In this document: positions 1 to 11,351 of the stretch, in pieces
Position numbering within the stretch: the stretch's first letter is position 1
How the letters are laid out: each line of letters begins with the position of its first letter
Assembly: GCA_019671135.1 (NCBI GenBank)
Contig: JAHRHY010000029.1
Span: 213,858-277,857, forward strand
Direction of reading: 5' to 3'
DNA: 64,000 nt
Origin: Linnemannia hyalina
Lineage: Eukaryota; Mortierellomycota; Mortierellomycetes; Mortierellales; Mortierellaceae
The notes under the pieces: generated by a model
The model's input: only the letters and a program-made list of their open reading frames with translations
Databases searched by the model: none
Told to the model about the DNA's origin: nothing
Made by a program: the position numbers and the translations under genes

Positions 1-480
1 CTTCAAAACCTTACTCATGGCGAACCCTTTGACGTTGTCATTGACGGTGCTGGAGGTGATGGCTTTAAGGCCTTCACTAGGCTTCTTCGCATGGGAGGCA
101 TCATTGTCTCCTATGGGATGACCGTTAAGTTCGAGGTCGACTATACCATGGTTGCCGTCTTGCGCAACATCGAGGTCCGTGGAAGCACCATGGTGAGTCC
201 TTGTTTTATGGAGCAGTCAACACAATCTTCAGCGAAGCAAGCATAGAACATAGGCGATGTTCAATATCATTAGCTAACATGAGCAACTGTGTTTTTCTCC
301 TAGGGATCGCGCGTCGAGTTTGGGGAGATGGTTGACTTTGTTGCAAAGCACACGATCAAGCCTGTGGTCAGTCAGGTCTGGCCTGGCCTTGAGTCTGCTG
401 AGGAAGCGTTTAATGTCATCAAGGCTGGAACCCAGTTTGGCAAGTTAGTGTTGTCCTTGAAGAACGATTCCAAGCTGTAA
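1..480 (+). CDS. Zinc-type alcohol dehydrogenase / quinone oxidoreductase, 3' part
   Basis: C-terminal part of a medium-chain dehydrogenase/reductase, an NAD(P)H-dependent oxidoreductase of the cytosol or mitochondria. The reading frame is open from base 1. The first exon (1-192) reads through DVVIDGAGGDGF and LLRMGGIIVSYGMT, the Rossmann strand after the cofactor site that is typical of the family. A GT-AG intron (193-303) follows, and the second exon (304-480) ends in KAGTQFGKLVLSL and a TAA stop. The helix-rich tail with SAEEAFNVIKAG, the usual MDR C-terminus, fits. The N-terminal catalytic zinc domain lies outside the window, so the exact substrate class cannot be told. AATAAA-like signals follow at about 531-545. 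Confidence 0.85.
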
Positions 481-695
481 GATACTTGTAACTACCTATG
501 AGTGCCTTGGATACAATGGAGCCATCGCTGAATTAAAATAAAAACTACACACTGTTCGCAATCAAATCGATGAAGGTGACTGCGTCATCGCAACATCGCG
601 TTGCAAATTTCGCCTTCAAGGGGCTGGACCTGCTGCTTTTTTGTTCCTTATTTTCTTACTCATCTACTACATTCACCAACAATTTACACACAGCC

Positions 696-1033
696 ATGGT
701 TGACCATGCAGAACTCATCGCCAACTTTGCCGTCATCTCTGGAGCCACCCCCGAGCAGGCCCAGTTCTACCCCGAGGCCAACAACTGGGACATCCACTTA
801 ACGTGCAAGCAATCCGTCAAATGCCACATCACTAACAACACCTACTGCCTTTTGTTTGCATGACTAACTCATATTTTGCGTTCTCATTCCACTTTTATAG
901 GCGGCCAGGAGCAGCTTTTACGAGGAACCACAGGCAGAAGCAGCATCAGGAGGACTATGCCGACGAGGGCGACGATGAGGACTTGGACGACGTTCTGGCG
1001 CAGCCTGCGCCCAAGTCTGTTTCAAAAAAATAA
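696..1033 (+). pseudogene. Truncated p47/Shp1-like UBX protein (UBA end only)
   Basis: The ATG at 696 opens MVDHAELIANFAVISGATP and continues EQAQFYPEANNWDIH, which is the UBA domain at the start of p47/Shp1 (NSFL1C), a ubiquitin-binding Cdc48/p97 cofactor. An intron follows whose donor looks damaged (the frame fits only if two bases at the junction are discounted) and ends at TTTTATAG (891-900). The next exon encodes an SSFYEEP stretch and then an acidic run (DEGDDEDLDD) in a frame shifted by one base. The sequence stops at TAA 1031-1033. The SEP and UBX domains are absent. I read this as a partial gene copy that has decayed. A short genuine UBA protein is unlikely because of the frame break. 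Confidence 0.6.
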
Positions 1034-1321
1034 AAGTGAGTTCACACATTTGAGCACCTTCCAGACAAGGAAAAATATGGTAAAAAAAGTGTGTCCGTTC
1101 AGGCCTGGAAAGTGTGTACACACTTTTTTCAGCTTCGAATTACTCGGCCTAACAGATACGCGAGCGTGATGGGGTTTGTTTTGTTGGATAGAAGTAGAGC
1201 ATAGCTCTTCCACAATAGCTATTTGAATCAGTTAGCTCAAGTGGCTCCCACCTGACGTCCAGAAACAAAATAAAAATGTGTGTCACTTTACAGATGGAAA
1301 TAGCACGGTGCGCGTGCGAAA

Positions 1322-2351
1322 TTGCATGCAGCTGTGCTTGCACAAGGGCGTAAAAGAAAGAAATCACTCAGAAAAGTCGCTCAATCACTCAACATCTCCA
1401 AGCCTTCGGTTGCAAGATCAAGGACAAAGACAAAGAAAACATTACACCACCAAACCCAGGAAGACCAAGGGCGATCTCGACCAAAACAATATCGCACACC
1501 ACCATGACATGGGCGACTTGAAAACATATAAGGATGGGCAACGATTCGCGCAATCGACAGAAGAAAAGCAGGTTCACATCAGCACGGTCCGACAGAATCT
1601 ACTTCAGGAGGGTGTGAGGAGTACTCACAGCCCAAGAAGCCTAATCCCAACCGAGATCAAAGAGCTCGAAGGCTTGAATTCGCCAAAGCCCGTATTCATT
1701 GGACAAAGGACGACTGGAAGAAAGTGGTGTTCTCCGATGAGACGACGATCAGTTGCTTCGGGACCTTCGGCAAGTCTTACTACCGCAGTAGACGCAATCG
1801 CCGACGCCTTCAACCTCATCAAGTCCAACCATCATTACAAAGAGGTGGTGGAACGATGATGGGGATGCGTCACCTTTTTTGGCGTCGGTGATGCTAGCTG
1901 GATCATGGGGAAGGTCGATCCAGATGCTTGCCTCACTGTTTTCAAGGATTATGTTCGGCAATCGCGCGATTTCTGGGGCATGGACGAGGCGATATTCATC
2001 TTTCAGTAGGACAATGCCCGAGTACATACTGCACGCAAGGTCATGGAGTCCTTTGAGGAAGAGGATATTACTATCCTTCCTTAGCCCGCCAACTCTCCAG
2101 ACCTCAACCTCATCGAACATGTTTGGGCGTACATGAAACGCAGGCTGGATCGTAATACAGAGCCGCCAGAGAGGCTGAAGGACCTCTGGGAACGTGCGCA
2201 GGAGATCTGGACAGACCCCCCTAATAACTTTCTTCAAAAACTGTATGAGCGCATGCCAAAGCGTCTGGAAGAAGTCATCAAGAACAAAGGACGTAAAGAA
2301 ATAATGTTAAAGATGATACTAGAAACAGTCGTGCGTATAGGGAATTTCTGA
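1322..2351 (+). pseudogene. Tc1/mariner transposase remnant
   Basis: Pieces in shifting frames give the order expected for a Tc1/mariner transposase. First comes a basic helix-turn-helix region (SLRKVAQSLNISKPSVARS, about 1361-1420). Next is FSDETTISCFGTFGKSYY carrying the first catalytic Asp (about 1730-1790). Then comes QDNARVHTARKVMESFEEE with the second Asp (about 2010-2060), and ANSPDLNLIEHVWAYMKRR carrying the catalytic Glu (about 2090-2145). The conserved Gln before DNARVH and the Trp before PANSPDLN are both replaced by TAG, and there are several frame changes, so it cannot make a full protein. No terminal inverted repeats were identified. Confidence 0.8.
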
Positions 2352-2542
2352 ATGATTTGCACCTGCGAAAAAAAAAGGAAAAAGAGGATGAAAATGCTAC
2401 ACGACGTAGAAGTCGGGGACCGCACAAAACATAAGAAAATGATTTTTGCAGTCCGCAGGGGACTGTACGTCGGGGTGTACGGCATTGGACTGACTGCTAG
2501 AAGTATAATTATTTATTGGGATTCGCATCACCGTCGTCACCA

Positions 2543-3844
2543 CTACAGGTCCACTTGGATTTCGGTGACAACGGGGTAATGATCACTGTAATCGTTGTAG
2601 GTAGCTCCCTTGAGCACATATGGGGAAGACTTGACCCTAAGCGAAGTCTGAACTGAGGATCGAACACCGGCAGAATGCTTTGCATCGGTAAACACAAAGT
2701 CAATGTACTGTGGGGGCTCCTTGACCGTATCCGGGTAGTTGTAGTTCGCAATCGTATTATCGACCGTATCCCAGGTCCAGGGCCAGCCCTGGTACCTTTT
2801 CGGTTGAACCGCACCTAACCTCGAGATGAGACCCGAGAACTCTGAGGAATCCTTTAATATGTTGAAATCACCTGCCATAACGACCAGCTCGTTCGCAGGG
2901 ATGTTGCGACTGTCAATGAATTGACGCCATTGATCCAAAGAGAGACCACGGTACTTGGCAGCCTGGCCCGAACTGCACATGGAATCGTCACTCTGCATGT
3001 GCGTACCGAAGACGTGGATATTAGTTTCCTTGTAGTCCAGAATCACATACGCGAAGCCCTTATTAGAGAACCTGCATATAAGAAAAAAAAATGTTAAAAC
3101 GACGCGGGGTTGTTCGTTGAACGCATACTATAAATATGTTTTGCCTGGACAATTATTCCTTACCAGTCAGCTCCACAGCCATTTTTGTAAACAAACTGAT
3201 GCTTCTGCTTAATAGGCCATTTGCTCAGGATTGTCACACCACCGTTCTCAACCGAGGTTGCAGAATAGCTGCCTGAAGTTGAGTCCCAGCCGCTCTTACT
3301 ATGACCGACCGTGGGGGTTTGGTAAGGGTCTAATAATACGCCAAAAGAAAAAAGTTGAGTGAGTGAAAGAGAAGAGGAATTGGTCTTCTGCAAATAAAAA
3401 GCAAACGAATCATCGATGTTGTCTTACACTGGGAGGCGAGTCCAGAGCGAATGACATCGCAGGCAGTCAAGTCAAAGCACTCCTGGAGGACAAGAACATC
3501 GTGGTCCTTGATGTAGTCCGAGTTGCTGATGAGTCCAGCTCGCGTAACTATTTACCGCCAATAGTCGATATTGGGAATTATCAAGGATCAAAGAGAAAAA
3601 AAGAGAGAGTGTAGAAGGTAATGAGTCAGCTCAAAAGGCTTCGGCGGTTAATTTGTCTCGACAGCCGAGAAACGACAAATCAGCGCTTACCTTGGCCCCA
3701 GTTGGGGTAGAGGTTAGTGCTCAAGAAGTAGACATTGTTGGTGAGGATGCTCAAGGTTGCGTTCTTAGATTGAGCCGAAGTCAAGGAGGGGACCAAGACC
3801 ACGGCAACGGCGGCAGTCATGGGGATGATTGATGTGAACTTCAT
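2543..3844 (-). CDS. Secreted sphingomyelinase C-type phosphodiesterase
   Basis: Four exons join cleanly: 3844-3691, 3547-3428, 3329-3164 and 3071-2543, all with GT-AG introns, giving 322 residues. A signal peptide (MKFTSIIPMTAAVAVVLVPS, then cleavage near LTSA-QS) predicts secretion. The rest is the DNase I-like endonuclease/exonuclease/phosphatase fold used by neutral sphingomyelinases, which hydrolyse sphingomyelin to ceramide and phosphocholine. Visible active-site signatures are ILTNNVYFLS near the start, DVLVLQECFD (metal-binding Glu), GTHMQSDD, VMAGDFNILKD and the terminal DYSDHYPVV carrying the catalytic His. Phase is preserved at all three junctions, so the gene appears intact. The secreted form suggests use of host or environmental membrane lipid, which is inference. 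Confidence 0.88.
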
Positions 3845-4880
3845 TATAGAGCGGAAGAAGGAAGTCGTGGAGAGAACCAGGGGAAGCGAATAAAGGAAAG
3901 GGCTAAGATGAAGGGCTAAGAAGCAAAGCCGACAGATAAAAAGTCTCTTTTATATTAATCACCATGAGAAGAGGGTGGAGTAGGGAAGGGCTGTAAGCTC
4001 GAGCTCGAGCCTCTTGCCTTGATTTTTTCAACTGCTTGGAGAAAACACCCGTCTGGATAGGCTGGTGGGCAACATCAACATGCCAAAGCGATCCAAACAA
4101 ACGATCATAAGAAGGAACGAAGGTGCAGGCTTTTCTGGAAAAATCTTTAGTCAATACCGTCCGAAATTCAAAGGATTAGGCTTGTGGTCTAGACCAACCA
4201 GCCCATTGGGCTATGAGTTTTATACCACTTGGAACTACAGATGGGGGTATACAACGGAGGCCTTGGGAGCAAAAGCCAACGAAACCCCGTCTGGGTCAAC
4301 ACATTCCGGATTGATTGGGTCTTGAAGAATCGGACCCTGACCAGCCACCTGTTAGTCAGCCTCGTGGATGAGAAAAGTCGAGCCATCGTGCAGAAACGAT
4401 CGTATGTTTGCCGTCATTTTAGGTTAGGGAGAAAGAAAATGAGAGCAAAGCAAACACGTCCTTTGCCCCATGCCTGTGGAGAGAGAGAAAAGGTTGGGTC
4501 ATCTGTCAATGAGAGCATTCCAACCTAAAGGCCAAAAGAAAATTAAAAAACAATACAAACCCGTTCTAACTGCTTTTAAGGGGGGAGCTAGCAAAGGGGG
4601 GTATTGTTGGTTGCACAGAAAAAGGAATTCGTAAGATATTTACCGACAATGTTTTTTGGAATGTTGGATGGAGACAACAAAGAATAAGCGCTGTGGTCCA
4701 CTATCGGCAGGTCTGCTGTCATTTAAAAAAAAGGTTCGCAAAAAATACAAAAGAAAAAATATCACTCGGGCATGTGCTTGCATGATGTGGGTGATAAAAA
4801 ATAGACTCGGTAAACACTTAGGCAGATGAAGCATGATGTAGGTGCACTGGAATATTTACATGGCTCCAGCATGAGACTTA
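3845..4880. other. Intergenic stretch, nothing recognised
   Basis: About 1 kb between the sphingomyelinase start and the next gene remnant. It should hold the sphingomyelinase promoter on the minus strand. Short open frames here show no recognisable protein. Confidence 0.5.
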
Positions 4881-6560
4881 TTACACGACTCGGGTACAGG
4901 AATATCTACATAACTCTAGCACAAGACTTTTTGTATGGCTCGTGCACAGGAATATTCCGGCGTTCTTGAGCCTGCCAATGAACTTGACATGCTCTTTGGG
5001 AAAGATCTGGCCAAAGTTGGTATCGCTGACACGCATCACGACCTGCTGAACGCCACTCGCGTCCACCTTGGGAACTTTGACTGGTGGCAAGCTGGAAGAA
5101 CATTTCATGGGGAAGGCGACGACCATGCTGATGTAGATATTGTCGACTGTCGAGGCAGAAGTTCCGGAAGTCCTTAGCATGGTCCCGAATGCAAGACGCC
5201 GAAACCGTGGCCTCTGCCTCATCTTTGTAGAGGCGGGTTGAACTCTGATGCCGCTTCGTCTGTACAAAGACAGACACCATCCTGCGACCGTCGATTCGGA
5301 TGACGAACACCATGTCTGGTCCCGATGGCTTGTGTTTGGGGAAGAAGAACGGAGCGACAGGCGTGTTGTTGCGAGTTGAATGGTGGTTGACATGTGCGTC
5401 CATAAACTCCTCCATCGACATCATCTCATGGGTCGTACATAGCAGGAGTGCAGGTTCTCTCCAGCCAACAATCTCCACCTCGCCGACAAGGCCAGGGCAC
5501 ATCTCCAAGATCGGGGGCTGATGAGGTCAATCAGAGAGACGTCGCGATTTGAATGTCTCGCTGAAAACGGTCATCATGTACCGCTCGAAGATGTTTCCCT
5601 GAGTGGCTGCGTCCGTCCGATCCATCAACTCCTTGAGAGCCGTTTGAAAACCTGGGTCCGTCGCGGTGAAGTAGTTCTCCACCGTCTTGAAAACGAAGTG
5701 CTCGCCGACAACGGTGACGGCGTGATGGTTGACGATCTTGATCCGACCAAATGCACATTCTACCAATGATGCATTGACGCTGTCGACTTCGAGCGTGTGT
5801 TCGCGCCGAAAGCAGCGCCTATAAAAGTAGAAGCCGAGAATGTCAAGGGCAGTCTTCACAGACTTGTCACGGCGCGCGTCTTTGTGCTTTTAATCAATGC
5901 CGTCGAGCTCGCGGCAGAGATTACCTTTGATGGTCCTGTGCTCCCATGCAACGAGCTTGTCTTCCGTGTCCTTGATGAGTGTCTTCCATGAGCCATGATC
6001 GCTGTGCTCCACGATTTTCTCCTAGAGATAAAAGGAAAAAAATTATTTGGGATAAGCACATGGTCATTTTCTGGGCCTTTTCCTTGTCCTCATCTCAATT
6101 GGTACAAACGGGTACGTACGAACGGGAACGATGGCTGGTCGATAGCGGTCCACAAACTTGTCGAACAGCATGTCGAGTGCATCCTGCGGAAGACTCTCGT
6201 CAAGGACCCGCCTTGATTCGTCATTCAGCAGGCACCTCCGCACTCGAGAAACGTACGCCTTGATCGATTCGAGACCTATCCACCCTGGAAACTCAAAGCA
6301 CTGTTTTATCATGTAGACAAAAAAGAAATAGGAGAAAGGTTGTTAAGAAATGTAATAGCGACAAACAATAAACAGAAATGACAATAAAATCAGACAGCAT
6401 CAACCACGCTGACTTGCTAACCTCAAGTTTGGTCGAGCTATCCTTCAGGCCTGAGCCAGAACCCTGAACCCAGAAAAGGGTATTAATGCTCAAGTCATTG
6501 CCAAAAGTAACTAGAGTAATTTGATGTTGGCCGATGCCCTGAAATGCATTCAAAATTGGC
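4881..6560 (-). pseudogene. Degenerate Crinkler-like (CRN/RHS-type) gene
   Basis: Reading right to left, coding pieces follow one another with intron-like gaps: NAFQGIGQHQITLVTFGNDL (6553-6490), FPGWIGLESIKAYVSRVRRC (about 6290), EKIVEHSDHGSWKTLIKDTE after an AG acceptor near 6024, then ECAFGRIKIVNHHAVTVVGE (about 5770-5700), and CPGLVGEVEIVGW through PDMVFVIRIDGRRMVSVFVQ (5500-5300) to the end near 4881. There is an in-frame TGA at about 5521-5523 and a frame change near 5150-5200, so it is broken. The layout, a long helical middle followed by a nuclease-like C-terminal part, reminds me of Mortierella Crinkler-RHS-type proteins, but no P-loop is visible here. The family call is tentative; that a coding gene once stood here is firmer. 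Confidence 0.45.
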
Positions 6561-6589
6561 GACAGATTGTCGCTTTGATCTCCCTCGGG

Positions 6590-7960
6590 ATGAATGTGAA
6601 TTGACAGTCGTCAAGGCAAGGGTGAAAGAGTGCACTGTCGCCGTACACAGGACGACATTTACGTCAACAACTACAGCCCAGATATTCTTCGGATGGCCAG
6701 GGCAAACATCGACATCCAGATGAACGCAGGAGACAAGCCTCTGTCATACATCTGTAAATACATCAAGAAACCGGCGGTAGTCTACAAAGGGTCTATTCAA
6801 CCATCAGATAAGCTGCGGGGGGTGATTCATACATTGTTTTCAACGATTTTTTTTTGGCGGCCGGGACAAAATAAAAAGGGTGTACCAATGGATTAACTCG
6901 GTGGTTTTTTTTAACCGTTTCTCTGCCTCGCCATTTTTTGACATACATAGATCAGGAACAAGATCGACGCAAGAATGAACTGGTTGCAGTTGTGGATGTG
7001 CAGAAAGATGATCGAGGTGTTCCAAATAAGTGGTACAGGCGATCGCTATGCTGTTGTTGTAATGTACTTCAAAATTTCATATATAAAAATGATGACAGGC
7101 GAATGAAACTGAATGAATAATTATGGCTGCTACGACTATGCTAATCAATGACATATGCCTTCTCCATACTCTTGCATATAATTTTTTTTATCACCGGATG
7201 TCCCTTCCTGAGGTCTGTCTAGAGATCTGTAGTTTCAACATTAGCCGCAAGAGCCACAACGTGATGTTTCTTCCAACCCACCGGCCGGAGGATGAGATGA
7301 ATCTGTTGAAACCGAGACGGGCACCGAACTCTCTACAGGATGAAGACGAGTGTGTGTTTGCTGATAATCTCTGGAAGCAATATCTCCAAAGGCCTCAGGG
7401 AGAATTGTTTGTGTACCTGACGTTCCCGGAGTTCATATCCTCTTACAAGGAGGTGTCTGTCAGGAGAGTGGCTCCTCCTCCTCCCTACGACGCCGCCATC
7501 AATAAGGGAATATACCTGAACATGCGAGCTCCGGTACCTCGAAAGTACCAAGCATATCAAGCAGGTCACGAGGCGATCCCTCGATGGAGAGCGACACCAA
7601 CAACAGATGTGGAAGAAGCTTGCTTGCATGTTTTGATGCTCAATATCCCCTAGGGAAGCGACAGCGACCGAAGGCTACAGAAGAATGAAGCCGACGTTCT
7701 TTTGTCTTACCGAACGTCTTATGAAACATGGCCCGAACTCGACCAACGTGGCAATCTTCGGCAATATCGCGCCGCTCTTCACTAAAGGAGGAAAAGCAGA
7801 AGATCAGGAGATCGCCATTGATGCCGACTGCGAACAGAAACTCACCCGTGACCAGCAGCACCGTCTGGCGATCATCTCACAGCCTGGCCTGCATCTGGTG
7901 GAAGGAGTTGCTAAATTATCTTGTTTGTGTTTTCTTTCTACCAATTCACGTAAATAGCTT
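6590..7960 (+). pseudogene. Helitron Rep/helicase-like remnant
   Basis: DDIYVNNYSPDILRMARANI, followed by DIQMNAGDKPLSYICKYIKK (about 6645-6775), matches the region of fungal Helitron proteins where cross-strand contacts and the 'KYI-K' block precede the helicase. Further on, RMSLPEVCLEICSFNISRKS (about 7195-7255) and ELFVYLTFPEFISSYKEV (7402-7455) fit the following linker, and LTRDQQHRLAII near 7840 could be the start of the Pif1-like helicase. No Walker motif survives. Frames change and stops intervene, for example after 7653. The 5' TC and 3' CTRR ends typical of Helitrons were not located. Confidence 0.5.
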
Positions 7961-8099
7961 TAGTTTCTTCTAGTTCCCTTCCTCCTCATCTTGCAATAAA
8001 AACCATCAGCCTTGCAATTTCAACACTCCAGTCCTCACTCCTCTTTCTTATTCCTCCAGCCCTCACAGTTCTTGTCCAGAACCTGGCACAGCCTCCGGA

Positions 8100-8312
8100 A
8101 AGAACCCTCTTCAACATCAATCTACAAGAGACGAGGGTCAAGATCGAGCTTGCATTTGGATAGCTCAAAGACGCTTTCGTTGCCTCATCAACTTGCGATT
8201 GGACCACACTGAGGAGATCGACATGCGATGCCTCAATCAAAAGATCATGGCCTGCGTTGTCATCCATAATATTCTTATGGCTAAGGATATTCCTCATGAC
8301 ATGCTAGTCTAA
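8100..8312 (+). pseudogene. PIF/Harbinger (DDE_Tnp_4) transposase C-terminal fragment
   Basis: The stretch reads ETRVKIELAFG, then a TAG and a one-base frame change, then RRFRCLINLRLDHTEEIDMR and IMACVVIHNILM. This is the classic end of a DDE_Tnp_4/Harbinger transposase, where the catalytic Glu sits in the R..IE.AFG block and the protein ends in an 'ACVVLHNIL' helix. Only this tail remains. It is unrelated in sequence to the transposase at 54-55 kb beyond the shared superfamily. Confidence 0.6.
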
Positions 8313-8552
8313 GACATCTTGAGCGATGACTTGTTGATGCTGCCAGTGAAAAGAGAAACAGGAGCAGAGAGGGTGAGAATGGGTAGACGAGCAGCAGCAG
8401 ATGGCGATGGTGAAAGCGATGAAAAATGATGGTAGGGCGGTGGAGGATCTTCCTTGGCGTACATTCGACACCGATGCTGAGGAGGCAAGAGATGAAAGGG
8501 TACAACAAATCCTGGGGTCGAGGAAAAGAGAGAAACTGACCAGGGCAATGCT

Positions 8553-10961
8553 TTAATAAAAACCCGTATTATTAATATACAGTTTAGCTAGTTTTGAACG
8601 CTTGAGGCTACCAGGTTCGTTCAAATTTACACATCCTTTGACCACAAGTCCCGGCCGACGGAGCTTGAGCCATTTCCATTGAGGTTCATTCTCAAGCAAC
8701 CATCCATTAGCGCCATGGTGACTGTTGACATACGAAAACTCGCGGAGACACGGCCAATTCAGTTCCATAAACTCCACCTCGGCTTGGTCTGGCAAGACCC
8801 ACCGCGGCCATTTGTCAGTCCGCACTCGTAGAACACGTAGGTTCCTGAGTCCACGCAGCAGGTGCAACAGTCCCGGATTTTCCTCCGCCGCGCGACTGTC
8901 GTCCTTCTCGTCTTGCCCTTTTTTAATCGGACCTCCAAGCCTCAGCTCCTTTGTCCAGTACACGTCTGAAGTGCTAGCCGCCTTCGTACTACCGATTACA
9001 AGCTCTTGCAGTTTCGATAAATGTCCGACTTGAGTCCAAAAGTGCCTTCTCGATTCCGTGTAGTCCTTGTAGCCTTGCGAAGGTGATCCCACACGTCGTG
9101 GTCCAAAAAATACACAGTCAAACAGCCACAGGACCTCTAAACCCGCGCAGCTCCATCGTCCGGTCTTGAAATCGATGTCCTTATAGGCCGTGGCATAACC
9201 GGAAAACCCCTTCTCGAGACGGAGAACCTTCAGCGCACTGCACCGCAACAGAACCTGGTGGAGAATCGCGCTCGAGATCGTCTTGAAAGATGGCAGGATC
9301 AGGACCGTTAGGGTATCAGCATGCGGGCAGAAATATCGTTTGTTGAGCATTGAGGCACACGTAACCGATATCGATGAAAGCGCGTTACAGTTTTCGAGAA
9401 CATTGTATATCTCAGGGAAGGCGTCACAATTGTCGGTTCCAGGTGAGAAAGTGAAATGCTGTAGTTTTGGACATCCCGATCGAATGACAAGGCCAAGGTC
9501 CCTGGCCGTGGTTGTTTCTGCTCTAGGAAGTCTGAGAGATCGAAGGTTGGGTAGGCCAGAGCGGAAAAGGGGCTCTAAAAAGGTAGCTGGATAAGGGCGA
9601 TACTGGCGGGGAGGTAGCTCCAACTTGGTAATCATAGGATATCCATCTGCCCTCAACTGACGCTCAAGCTCGTTGAAAGTATCCATCTCCTGATTTCCTA
9701 TTTCATCCTCGTCCTCATCCCCGTCAGAAAAATGACTGTGATCCTCATCCGAATAATAACTGCGTTCGTCATCGGAATCTTCACTGCAGCACCAATCTCC
9801 AAAAAGAATCGCCTCCAGTCGCGGATGCTTGTTCAGTAGGTCCATAACCATCTGGAGAGCCGTGGGAATCGTTGGACCTTTAACGGACATGTAGACACGC
9901 AGTAGTTGCAATTGTTGCAAGGCCAGGAACGCTGGCAAGAAAGTCTCTGGATATCGCCACACAAGCAGGGTATTGAGCTCCAGTTGCGTCAGATGGTGTT
10001 GTCGACCAATAGTTGAAATCAATGGATGCAAGTACTTCTTCTTGTTGCGGTCATCGCAAAAGTCGTCCAAATCATCGTCATCGGCGCAGACGTGTAGTCG
10101 GGTAAGTGAATCGCATCGTCCAAAGACCTTGAAAAGTTCGGGATCCGAGAGACCAACCTCCAGGTCAAGTGAACGCAGGTACGCCATGTTCCGATCAAGA
10201 GCCTCCGTTAGGCAGTCGTCTTCCGTAAAGACGTAATGGTACCAGAGTATAGAGTGAAAGACATTTTGGAGGCCTTTGCTGGTTTGACAAAGTCGACCAA
10301 GATCTACGGCGTCCAAGAACCTGGAAACGAGCCAGGCGATTTCCGCGATAGCAAATATGTCGGGCTGACTCTCCTTAGATGCGGACATAGGTCTCTTGTT
10401 ATTGTCGTTGTTGTTGCTGTTGTTGTTAGAGCTTGTTGAAACCCAGGGTGTATCGTCTGCTTGGCCGTTGCCATCCGATGGCTTTTTTGGTGGTGGTGAC
10501 GCGTGAACCACAACAGCAGGATTCGCCGCCGCGTTCTGAGCGGTTAAAAGCCGAGCCTTGAACCGTAAGACCGGCTTGATGAATAAGTCATGACCGCTGA
10601 GATAACCCTTGTCGCCCTTGGTCAAGCCCCGTCTCCGATTGATCTTCTTTTCCTCATCGTTTACAAACACTTCAATATATCTGTGTATGTTTGCGGTGGT
10701 TGGCGTCTTGGGCCAGTCATGAAGGTCGCAGAAGTCCTATGAATGCGGGCGAAATAAGACAAAAGAGGTGTAAGTTTTTTTCTAATTTGCGCACAGAGGG
10801 CAAATCGAAACTGACTTTTTTTCTTCTCAACTTACTTCCCAAAAGACAACACCCGCATCTTCATCCGGGAGTGATTTCATACGAATGGATCTTTGGCGTC
10901 GGTAATCCTTGTCCTCCTGTTTTCCCAAAGAACGCCTCGAGAGAATCTTCTTGACCGTCAT
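8553..10961 (-). CDS. F-box / leucine-rich-repeat-type protein with extra N-terminal domain
   Basis: Two exons, 10961-10836 (starting MTVKKILSRRSLG) and 10736-8553, join in phase across a GTAAGT...AG intron to give about 769 residues. Around residue 150 an F-box-like helix set (IAEIAWLVSRFLDAVDLGRL, then CQTSKGLQNVFHSILWYHYV) is followed by a long series of LRR-like units such as LRSLDLEVG, LTRLHVCADD, LTQLELNTLL and LRVLRVR. An acidic insert rich in Asp, Glu and Ser sits near residues 300-330 of the longer exon. Such proteins usually recruit substrates to SCF ubiquitin ligases. The first 100 residues (DFCDLHDWPKTPTTANIHRY and on) are not part of an F-box or LRR and look like a separate folded domain of unknown role. 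An Asn-rich linker (SNNNSNNNDNN) separates them. No frame damage is seen. Confidence 0.7.
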
Positions 10962-11249
10962 GATCGCTGTGACCCAAGTCAAGAATCAAAGAAAGGGAAA
11001 TAGGGAAAGAAAAGAGCCAAAGAGTCAGTTTCGAATAAGAGTCAAAGAGTGCATGAAAGATGGCGTGCTTGAGTTGCAATTAATGGAAAGTAAAAACTTA
11101 CGATGAGGAAGGAGATGGTCGAATTGGTTTCGAGGATGCAATTGAAGAATGAAGTGTTTTAATGGTTTGGCGGTTTAGGAAGGACAAGACAACCAGGAAT
11201 TTTAAAATGAGAGGTCTGAGAATGGATGCCTGACTAGAGGAGAATGGGC
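10962..11249. other. Promoter side of the F-box gene and 3' flank of the Fanzor gene
   Basis: About 290 bases between two minus-strand genes. It should contain the upstream control region of the F-box gene. No clear TATA or other motif was recognised. Confidence 0.4.
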
Positions 11250-11275
11250 GCCTAAATTACGTCACCGAAGACGCA
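11250..11275 (-). repeat. Conserved 3'-flank motif of Fanzor family, copy 1
   Basis: About 80-100 bases downstream of the Fanzor stop codon. It is 24 of 26 bases identical to 16025-16050, which lies just past the stop of the deleted copy 1b. The core on the minus strand is GTGACGTAATTTAGGC. Confidence 0.7.
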
Positions 11276-11351
11276 TCTGTGCACCCACACCCTCCTATCT
11301 GCACTAATGTGTGTGGGCGAACCATCACACAGACTATGTATAGCAGCTGCT

